Shown: positions 41,601 through 47,751 of the stretch, piece after piece | Numbering within the stretch: position 1 is the stretch's first letter | How the letters are laid out: each line of letters begins with the position of its first letter | Made by a program: the position numbers and the translations under genes | Notes under the pieces: generated by a model | The model's input: the letters and a program-made list of their open reading frames with translations, nothing else | Database searches by the model: none | Told to the model about the DNA's origin: nothing | Source of the DNA: Amycolatopsis aidingensis | GTDB taxonomy: Bacteria; Actinomycetota; Actinomycetes; Mycobacteriales; Pseudonocardiaceae | Length of the DNA stretch: 64,000 bases | Direction: 5' to 3' | NCBI RefSeq assembly: GCF_018885265.1 | Contig: NZ_CP076538.1 | Location: 2,392,001 to 2,456,000 of the forward strand

Positions 41601-42223
41601 CCGTCTAGTGCCCTCTCCGCAGCCTTCCGTACCTCCGGCCCACCGCTGGAGAGCAACTGGAAAGTTCGCACCCGTAGGTCGTGCTCGCGTGCCTCGTGCT
41701 GGCCGGTACGCACGAACTTCCACAGGTCCTCGACGGTGCCGTCGAGAGCTTCCTGCGCGGCCTCCTTCACTCCACGCTCGCCGGCGGCCATGATCTGGAA
41801 GACCCGGACTCGTAGGTCGTGCTCCCACGGACCCTGCCACCCCGACTCGAGGAACGTCGGTAACCCCTCGACGGGCCCGTTCAACGCCTCTTGGGCGGCG
41901 TCCTTGACGCCTCGTCCACCGTTGGCCAGGAGTCGCAGCACCCGGATCCGATTATCATGCTCGCTGGCAACCTGCTGCCCGCTGTCCAGAAACTGTCGGA
42001 CCGCGTCGTCTGAACCGACCAGGGCGTCCTCGGCAGCAGCCCGTATCGCGGGACCACCGGACTTCCACAGTTCCAAGACACGGCCACGGTCAGCTGTTTC
42101 CTCTGTGTCATCGGTGGCAGGCACAGCTCGAGCCGTGGGCGGTGATCCCATCAGTCCCGCGACCAGCGCCACCATGAGGAGCAACGCCATACAGGCCCGG
42201 TTTCTGGAAGCGCCAGCCAGCAT
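38615..42223 (-). CDS. Secreted ALF-repeat / alanine-coil polymorphic toxin with CdiA-CT-like domain
   Basis: 1202 residues. Signal peptide 1-33 (MALLLMVALVAGLMG, ARA cleavage). Four ALF-type repeats of ~45 residues at ~48-230 (pattern AAxxALxG..ED...F..TGQ..A.EHD.RxRV). An Ala-rich coil at ~240-550 has unbroken seven-residue periodicity over 304-534. Four further ALF repeats at ~598-780 are followed by a second Ala-rich coil at ~785-940. A short pretoxin segment carries four cysteines (C978, C994, C1032, C1039). The C-terminal domain (~1095-1202) has FRHYAKH, DMAEFGSYAEYRAAA, and GNLVRVDPTTGYFGV followed by GVIRTFFRPDD. This resembles the CdiA_C / BECR-fold ribonuclease toxins. Likely an exported antibacterial effector with its immunity gene 4 bp downstream; mechanism and export route are inferred. 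Confidence 0.78.
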   Translation of the reverse strand: MLAGASRNRACMALLLMVALVAGLMGSPPTARAVPATDDTEETADRGRVLELWKSGGPAIRAAAEDALVGSDDAVRQFLDSGQQVASEHDNRIRVLRLLANGGRGVKDAAQEALNGPVEGLPTFLESGWQGPWEHDLRVRVFQIMAAGERGVKEAAQEALDGTVEDLWKFVRTGQHEAREHDLRVRTFQLLSSGGPEVRKAAERALDGTVEDLRYFIETGQHVARERDEETATVTGLAAVAKEAGQRAAAQTEAAKQATERALHAAELAKQAAQRAAAETAAAKDDATQAAAAAGRAANAAERAAQAAQEAIGAANAANRAARIAANAAARASTAASLANQAASRAYRAASAAANDATKASAARQAAVNARNIATSARQAADAAKAVGDAARTAGDAARAAISASNNAAAAGQAAHEAGSHAAAAGAQADRARAAAARANQAAARATRAANAVDALAREAERAATEAHAAANRAADHAEAAAQAADEAAEHAGDAERAAQAAAAHAAAAKEAAQEATAAANQAREVEQAARDAEAERLATQTEEAIEAAKQLRTEYKNRKSDIAWDTEEAARRDEEAQRLLAEARQPDTPKATVVANGRRAAIHILTTGGQWSQTAAETALTGTPEQVIQFVHTDLALATEQDDRSRVAAIADKGQPEALAEAAEAALSGTAEQIRTFLRTQDYEGREHDDRIAILRILGDDPGPAVRDAANAALDGTSADQREFLRTEQYEAREHDRRIAVLQAVSSGGPEEKAAAQIALEGPPEMLNEFLQVGKHRAEQRDQATASHVATVQRYVAQAAQSAAAANEDAAIAAENAAIAREAADEAAQHAERARQFANEAQGYAEQARTSAQRAQEFANQAAESARQARAAAASAREDARQAANSAVQARISATEASDYADMAYASAERAQASAAAAGKDARAAAEAATEALRSAIRLQEEEDNAARDAQDENNEISSNMAEYDNSTLLISFQGKCYINGVELPAKIGTGSCSSLAHDFDIWLGEWASNISWHTLKGRQDAAKILLREYCTDHPVACGPDLRSQLSTIGEFVSVRFTESGIGSSLSRMLGRLLGTASKVPSISQLSRSLSRIGDFANEAAAFRHYAKHVKGVVLKPNGKYGLKEGGADMAEFGSYAEYRAAARSFMGNSKPGGALEGIRSDGNLVRVDPTTGYFGVRSQDGVIRTFFRPDDPMNYFRSQF

Positions 42224-42338
42224 AATTCCCCTCGCTCGTTATACATTTCGCGTGGCGTGTTGGACGGAAGTAAGCTTTCAAGGGTTCGCAGTCAATCATC
42301 TAGTCTGCGACTCTATCTGTTACATTGTTTCATAGACT

Positions 42339-42354
42339 GTGAGATGAGTCTCAC
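42339..42354. promoter_or_regulatory. Inverted repeat in divergent toxin/secreted-protein promoter region
   Basis: GTGAGA-TGAG-TCTCAC, a perfect 6-bp-arm inverted repeat in the 259-bp AT-rich gap (42224-42482) between the divergent toxin and the small secreted gene. A candidate operator able to control both; no regulator gene is adjacent. Confidence 0.4.
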
Positions 42355-42482
42355 TCGGTTGATTTTCTGGTTGTCTCGACGTTCTTCGACATCTAGTGTC
42401 GGCTTGCTTGCCAGTATGGTAGGTGGCTGAATCCGGTGCGCTGAACAGCGCAATACCAAAGTATTGAAGGGGAGGTCGGCGG

Positions 42483-42998
42483 TTGACGTCAGTACATTCA
42501 TGGCTTCGACCTGCGCTCGTGGGTGCGGTCTGTGCGGTGGTTTTGGGCGGTCTGGTCGCCGTCACGGGAGCTGCGTCGGAGGATGTTGACCAGGTTGCCT
42601 CGGGTGCTGCGCCGGAGGGCGGGCAGCCCGGCATTGTGGAGGACTACGAGTACCCCGGTGCCGATCAAATTCTCGAAGAGCGTGGCATTACCTTGAAGCG
42701 TGGTGATGGGCGCATCCTTTTGGTTGAATGCGACGACAGTAATGAGCTTATGGAAGTCTGGAGCAGAAGTAAGGGGCGTTTCTGCTTTAGTATTGCACCA
42801 CAAGGTGGCTACCTCGCTCTGGAGGTCCCGGAAGTATACGGTGCCAAGGGTGACGATCACTCTATTGAAGTCACCGTGACAAATCGAGATCGAATCGAAA
42901 CCTACGATGTTTCGAGGAACGGCTGGACGCCCATTGGTGAAGGTGACGATCCTGACAATGGGCCTGCCACACTTCTAGAAATACGTGCCGATGCGTAA
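42483..42998 (+). CDS. Small exported protein, unknown function
   Basis: 171 residues. Signal-peptide-like N terminus (LRPALVGAVCAVVLGGLVAVTG). The mature part is acidic and beta-rich, with two cysteines (LLVECDD; RFCFSIA) that could pair. Patterns ALEVPEVYGAKGDDHSIEVTV and NGWTPIGEG recall Streptomyces secreted proteins of unknown function found beside trypsin-like genes; I cannot verify this. The start is TTG at 42483 with GGGGAGG at good spacing. It precedes the pseudoprotease-lectin gene by 19 bp, so the two are probably one operon divergent from the toxin. Confidence 0.7.
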   Translation: MTSVHSWLRPALVGAVCAVVLGGLVAVTGAASEDVDQVASGAAPEGGQPGIVEDYEYPGADQILEERGITLKRGDGRILLVECDDSNELMEVWSRSKGRFCFSIAPQGGYLALEVPEVYGAKGDDHSIEVTVTNRDRIETYDVSRNGWTPIGEGDDPDNGPATLLEIRADA

Positions 42999-43017
42999 GC
43001 AAAGGGAAAGATCATTT

Positions 43018-44463
43018 ATGCCGTTTGTGGGGCGTTCGAGTCGTATGTTCGGGCTGGCCGCGGGTATTTTGGGGGCCGGACTGATGGTCACTGCGCCCGC
43101 GCATGCGGTCGCGGGAGGGTCACCGGTTACGGATGGCAGCTCGCCGTTCACGGTGAAGGTCGATACTGAGGGGCGTAGCTGTACCGGGGCGTTGGTCGCA
43201 CCGCAGTGGGTGGTGACCGCCGGTTCCTGCTTCGGTGATTCGCAAGCAGGACCGCCCGCAGAACCGAGCACGGCGACGATCGGCAGGCCCGATCTGTCCA
43301 GCGGCACCGGGCAGGTCGTCGCGGTGACCGAGTTGGTCCCGCAGGAGAGTCGTGACCTAGTGCTGGCGAAGCTGGCTTATCCGGTCACTACGGTCGGCGC
43401 GATCGGGATCGGCGCGGGCGCTACCGAAGGTGAGACGCTGCGGTTGACCGGCTACGGCCGGACCTCGACCGAGTGGGTACCGGATCAGGTTCAGGCGGCG
43501 GATTTCACCGTGAGTTCGGTGGCCGATACCACTGTGGGTATCAACGCCGAGGCCAGCGCGTGTAAGGGAGACGCCGGCGCTCCTGTCGTCCGCAACGGTG
43601 CGGCCGGCCCGGAGCTGGTCGCTGTTGGTGTGGCTTCCTGGCAGCATGGTTGCCTCGGCGAGACCGAGACCCGGGACGGCGCGACCGCGGCCAGGGTGGA
43701 CGACCTCGCCGGCTGGATCGACGAGCAGTCGACGGGACTGACGATCCGTAATCACAACGGTCAGTGCCTTGACCTGGGTTCGAACGACCCGGGAACGCCG
43801 GTGGTCATCGCCACCTGTGTCCCGGACAACCCCAGTCAGCAGTGGTCGGTGCCGGGCGACGGCACTGTTCGTAACCACAACGGTCTCTGCGTGGAGCTGA
43901 CGGAGTCCCCGGCGAAGATTGCGCAATGCGCACCGGAGAACCCGGCTCAGCAGTGGCGGCGACCCGGTGATGGGACGTTCGTTCACGAAACCGGGTCGTG
44001 CATGGATATCGGCTCGAATGCGCCGGGAACGAAAGTCGGGGTCCACACCTGCCGCGCGGGGGCTACGAGCCAGCAGTGGAAGGTTCCGGCGGTCGGCTCC
44101 ATCGTCAATCACAACGGACTGTGCGCGGATCTCCGGTACAACGACCCCGGCACCATCGTGATGACCACGGACTGCCGACCGACGCACGTCAGCCAGCGCT
44201 GGGGTGTGATGGAGGACGGGACCATCCGCAACCACAACGGGCTCTGCCTGGACCTTCGGTACAACGACCCGGGCTCCAAAGGTCTGATGGCCGCGTGCCG
44301 GATCGGTGCGGCCAGCCAGCAATGGCGGCTGCCGGGCGACGGCACGATCCGTAACCACAACGGTCAGTGCCTTGACCTGGGTTCGAACGACCCGGGTACG
44401 CCGCTGGTCATCGCCCGGTGCGTGGCGAACAACCCCAGCCAGCAATGGGAACATCGCAGTTGA
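43018..44463 (+). CDS. Secreted trypsin-fold pseudoprotease with two ricin-type lectin domains
   Basis: 481 residues. Signal peptide 1-30 (ending APAHA), then VAGGSPVTDG at the chymotrypsin-fold N terminus. The catalytic His position is S70 (WVVTAGSC, normally TAAHC), Asp is kept (D113, SRDLVLAKL), and the nucleophile is Ala (A186 in ACKGDAGAP, normally GDSGGP). The enzyme should be inactive as a protease. From ~241 there are six QxW repeats (five QQW, one QRW), making two beta-trefoil lectin domains. Start ATG 43018 with AAGGGAAAG upstream; GTG 42985 and ATG 42991 overlap the preceding gene. Probably binds glycans outside the cell. Confidence 0.87.
   Translation: MPFVGRSSRMFGLAAGILGAGLMVTAPAHAVAGGSPVTDGSSPFTVKVDTEGRSCTGALVAPQWVVTAGSCFGDSQAGPPAEPSTATIGRPDLSSGTGQVVAVTELVPQESRDLVLAKLAYPVTTVGAIGIGAGATEGETLRLTGYGRTSTEWVPDQVQAADFTVSSVADTTVGINAEASACKGDAGAPVVRNGAAGPELVAVGVASWQHGCLGETETRDGATAARVDDLAGWIDEQSTGLTIRNHNGQCLDLGSNDPGTPVVIATCVPDNPSQQWSVPGDGTVRNHNGLCVELTESPAKIAQCAPENPAQQWRRPGDGTFVHETGSCMDIGSNAPGTKVGVHTCRAGATSQQWKVPAVGSIVNHNGLCADLRYNDPGTIVMTTDCRPTHVSQRWGVMEDGTIRNHNGLCLDLRYNDPGSKGLMAACRIGAASQQWRLPGDGTIRNHNGQCLDLGSNDPGTPLVIARCVANNPSQQWEHRS
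43741..43812 (+). repeat. Lectin-encoding direct repeat, copy 1
   Basis: 72 bp encoding the first QxW repeat region (IRNHNGQCLDLGSND). Matches 44344-44415 with three mismatches. The copies are 603 bp apart, in frame. Confidence 0.85.
44344..44415 (+). repeat. Lectin-encoding direct repeat, copy 2
   Basis: Second copy of the 72-bp segment, in the sixth QxW repeat. The other four repeats are far less alike at DNA level. Confidence 0.85.
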
Positions 44464-44510
44464 GGGGTAGCCGGAGGGCCGTTCGAAACGGCTGACGGTG
44501 CAGGTCGAAC

Positions 44511-44550
44511 ACATGGCCGGTCCTCGTGGTTCGCGAGGGCCGGCCATGTT
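44511..44550 (+). terminator. Hairpin after the pseudoprotease-lectin gene
   Basis: ACATGGCCGG-TCCTCG / CGCGAGG-GCCGGCCATGT with a TGGTT loop, ending TT. It lies 48 bp after the stop. The rest of the 295-bp gap to the glycosyltransferase shows no further gene. Confidence 0.75.
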
Positions 44551-44758
44551 GGCGCAACGTGACGCCACGAAGCATCCGGCCTGCCGTGTCGCAGCGCTGG
44601 ACCACCCCTGCGAATTCATTGCATGTGGTGGGCTTAGAATCGTTCCGGCTTACGTAGCCGTTCTCCGCCATTGATGCTGTGCGCGGTCCTGGACCTTGTC
44701 CGGTTCCGAGCGAACTCGTCGGCAGTGGGGTCACTGCCCGTTTACTGAAGGGACCGTT

Positions 44759-46585
44759 GTGTCGTCTTCGCCTGAGCTGACCGATCAGCCAGACGCCGAC
44801 CTGAGGCCACGCAGTGCAGCAGCGGACAGCGAATCGAGCACCAAGTCCGGTAACGCCAGTCACAAAGGGTGGCGGTACGCTTACATCGCGCTCGCGCTCC
44901 TCGGTGCCGGGATGACGTTCCTTTTCATCCGGATGACACTGGATGACTCCTTCATCACCTGGCGTTACGGTAAGACCCTTGCCGAGTCCGGTGTGTGGAA
45001 CTGGAACAGCACGGGCCCCTTGGTGGAGGCATACACCAACCCGCTGTACGCCGCGTTGTCCATCGTGCCGGCCGTCCTCGGCATCTCGGCCGAACTGTTC
45101 TTCAAGCTCGTGTCGATAGCAATGGTGGCCGGCTACGTGCTCGTGGTCCGCAGGGCGAGGCTGCCGCGGATCCAAGAGTTCGTGCTGCTGGCGGTCGCGC
45201 TGGCCAGCCCGGTCTTCTATGTCCAGTTGTACCTCGGCCTCGAGACGGCATCCTTTGCTCTGCTGATTGGTTTGCTGTTCTCCATCCTGTACCGGCGTGG
45301 GTCGCTGGGAACCGCCGGCTTCCTGGTGGCCGCGGCCGTCGCGGTGAGCAGGCCAGAAGGCATTGTGCTCGCCTTCGTCGCTATCGCCTGGGCGCTCGTG
45401 CTGGATCGCCGCAACCGAGCCAACTGGATCGGTGCGGTCTCGGTGCTCGGCGGCTGGGGCCTCTACTGGTGCGCGCGTTGGTGGTATTTCGGGCAGTTCT
45501 TCCCGAACACTTACTACAAGAAGACCGCGAACGACGAGTCCTTGTTCGTGAAGATCCTGGATCTGGCGCTGGTCATCGGTCCGCTGCTGCTGCCCATCGT
45601 GCTGGGCATCGCGGTGGCGGCGACGCTGTACCGCCGTCAGGTAGCGATCAGCCACGAGCGGCCGCAGGAAATCCTGCGGGACGCCACACCCGCGTTGCTC
45701 GCGGCGGTATCGGCGGCAGTCGTGCTGGGTGTGTACCAGAAGTCCGACCTGGTGATGGATCCAGGTCACAGGTTCTACTGGCAGCTGCTGTTCCCGGTCG
45801 TGTTGGTTGTGCTGAGCCGTCCCATCATCCGCCCGGCGCAGACAGGCCCGGACAGCTTGCTCTACCGTCGCCTGTTCGGCTTGATTGCGGTCGCGATCGC
45901 GACGGTGACCGTGGTGGCCTGGCACGAGTCCCTGTCAAGTGTAGCCATGATTGTCGGCGTCGGGGTCGTGGCGGTTGCTGTGATCGTCGGTTTCGCCCGG
46001 GACACGCGGGTCCCCATGGCGATAGCCGCCATCGGACTCGCCACCACGGTCGGCTTCACTTCTACCTCGGAGCTGACCAGCTTGCTGGCCTACCGGTACC
46101 GGCTGGCCGACGCGCACGAGGCGATTGGGAAAGCCATCGAACGGACCCAGTTGCCCCCAGGTTCGATCGCGGTCGGCGACGCCGGAATTCTGCCCTATGT
46201 CGTCGACCAGCGTGTTGTCGATGTCTCCGGTCTCGGGACGGTCGCCACGGCGCACGGAACCGTCGATGCCGAGTATCTGGACGAGCAGAACCTGGGCCTG
46301 GTCGTGTTGATCTCCCGTGAACCGGTGGCGGGAACGACGAACCCCGTCGACTCATCACCGGTATTTTATGACTATGTCACGAACGAGCGCCCCGATTTCG
46401 TTGCCGGTCGTGCTGCGATGTTCGCTGACAAATACTACTTGAACTACTGGATCAGTCCGGAATGGGCCGACAGCGGCCTGGCGGACGAGCTGGATGAGGT
46501 CTTCGAACGTTCGAAGCGCGACAACGCCATGCCGAACCCCGCGGTGTTCATGGACAACCTCTGGAACTTCCCGTTCTTGAGGTGA
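44759..46585 (+). CDS. Polytopic GT-C-fold glycosyltransferase, AftB-like
   Basis: 608 residues. The cytosolic Ser/Asp-rich N terminus (1-38) is followed by about ten membrane helices. The first extracytoplasmic loop has the GT-C aspartates D62-D63 (LDDSFITWRYGKTLAESG) and the VEAYTNPLYA segment seen in actinobacterial arabinofuranosyl/mannosyltransferases such as AftB. A soluble C-terminal domain starts near 470. It would use a polyprenyl-phosphate sugar to modify arabinogalactan or another envelope glycan; donor and acceptor are not known. GTG 44759 with GAAGGGA upstream was chosen over earlier in-frame starts. Confidence 0.75.
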   Translation: MSSSPELTDQPDADLRPRSAAADSESSTKSGNASHKGWRYAYIALALLGAGMTFLFIRMTLDDSFITWRYGKTLAESGVWNWNSTGPLVEAYTNPLYAALSIVPAVLGISAELFFKLVSIAMVAGYVLVVRRARLPRIQEFVLLAVALASPVFYVQLYLGLETASFALLIGLLFSILYRRGSLGTAGFLVAAAVAVSRPEGIVLAFVAIAWALVLDRRNRANWIGAVSVLGGWGLYWCARWWYFGQFFPNTYYKKTANDESLFVKILDLALVIGPLLLPIVLGIAVAATLYRRQVAISHERPQEILRDATPALLAAVSAAVVLGVYQKSDLVMDPGHRFYWQLLFPVVLVVLSRPIIRPAQTGPDSLLYRRLFGLIAVAIATVTVVAWHESLSSVAMIVGVGVVAVAVIVGFARDTRVPMAIAAIGLATTVGFTSTSELTSLLAYRYRLADAHEAIGKAIERTQLPPGSIAVGDAGILPYVVDQRVVDVSGLGTVATAHGTVDAEYLDEQNLGLVVLISREPVAGTTNPVDSSPVFYDYVTNERPDFVAGRAAMFADKYYLNYWISPEWADSGLADELDEVFERSKRDNAMPNPAVFMDNLWNFPFLR

Positions 46586-46662
46586 TCGTGGCGTTCCAAG
46601 CTCGTCGGCAGCGACTGCACGCGAACGTGGAATAGCGTGCCGCGCCGGTCGTTGTACCGGGT

Positions 46663-47751
46663 ATGGGCACGGCTGGAGACCACGAGACGGATGTCGTGGT
46701 GATCGGTGCGGGGCAGGCTGGGCTGTCGGCCGCCTACTTCCTGCGCCGTGCCGGCTTCGGCAATAATTCCGGGTTTGTCGTACTGGACCACGGGAAGCGG
46801 GCCGGTGGGGCCTGGCAGTACCGCTGGCCGACGTTGCGGCTGGGCCGGGTGCACGGGATCCACGACCTGCCGGGGCTCGCGCTGGAGGAGCGGGACGGCG
46901 CGCGGCCCGCCGCTGATGTGGTCTCCGAGTACTTCGACCGCTACGAGCGCACGTTCGACCTTCCGGTGCGGCGGCCGGTGGACGTGCTGGCGGTACGCCG
47001 TGGCCAGGGGGAGCGGCTGCTGGTGGACAGCGCCACCGAGACCTGGTCCGCCCGCGCCGTGATCAACGCGACCGGGGCCTGGGACCGCCCGTTCTGGCCG
47101 TACTACCCGGGGCAGGAGACCTTCGCCGGGCGCCAGTTGCACACCGCCGACTATTCCGGCCCCTCCGGGTTCGAGGGCAGGCATGTCGTGGTGGTCGGTG
47201 GCGGGACCTCGGCTGTGCAGCTGCTCACCGAGATCGCCGAGGCCGGTCACCCGGCGAGCACCACCTGGGTCACCCGCAGGCCACCGGTGTTCCACGAGGG
47301 CCCGTTCACCCCGGAGCACGGCCGCGCCGCCGTTGCCAGGGTGGAACGAGCCGTCTCGGCGGGCAGGCCACCGGGCAGCGTGGTGAGCGTGACCGGGCTG
47401 ACCCTCACCCCGGAGGTGGAGCGGGCCCGCGCGGCCGGGCTGCTCGAACGCAGGCCGATGTTCGAGCGGATCACCCCGGACGGCGTGGTGTGGGCGGACG
47501 GCACCACGCAGCGGGCCGACGTGATCCTCTGGGCCACCGGGTTCCGGGCCGCGGTGGACCACCTCGCCCCGTTGCAGCTTCGGGAACCCGGCGGCGGCAT
47601 CCGGGTGGACGGCACCCGCGCCGTGGCCGAACCGCGCCTGCACCTGGTCGGCTACGGGCCGTCGGCGAGCACCATCGGCGCCACCAGGGCTGGCCGGGCC
47701 GCGGTGCACGAGATCCGCAAGACCATTGTGGACGCTCAGGTGCCGGTGTAG
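46663..47751 (+). CDS. Flavin-dependent NAD(P) oxidoreductase / monooxygenase-like
   Basis: 362 residues. FAD motif VIGAGQAGLSAAYFLRRAG near 14, NAD(P) motif VVVVGGGTSAVQLL near 172, and the ATGF motif (LWATGFRAAVDHL) near 292 of class B flavoproteins (YhiN/CzcO/trimethylamine-monooxygenase-like). A true BVMO fingerprint is not visible. The substrate is unknown. The last 16 bp overlap the convergent iolD gene. Confidence 0.82.
   Translation: MGTAGDHETDVVVIGAGQAGLSAAYFLRRAGFGNNSGFVVLDHGKRAGGAWQYRWPTLRLGRVHGIHDLPGLALEERDGARPAADVVSEYFDRYERTFDLPVRRPVDVLAVRRGQGERLLVDSATETWSARAVINATGAWDRPFWPYYPGQETFAGRQLHTADYSGPSGFEGRHVVVVGGGTSAVQLLTEIAEAGHPASTTWVTRRPPVFHEGPFTPEHGRAAVARVERAVSAGRPPGSVVSVTGLTLTPEVERARAAGLLERRPMFERITPDGVVWADGTTQRADVILWATGFRAAVDHLAPLQLREPGGGIRVDGTRAVAEPRLHLVGYGPSASTIGATRAGRAAVHEIRKTIVDAQVPV

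Noticed and set aside
40571..41608. Gly/Cys-rich plus-strand frame inside the toxin gene
   Set aside because: Reads the complement of the alanine-coil codons; the repeat-like protein is a by-product of GCN/CGN periodicity, not a collagen- or PE_PGRS-like gene.
43018..44463. Active secreted serine protease
   Set aside because: Both the His and Ser of the triad are missing at the expected motifs, so activity is not supported.
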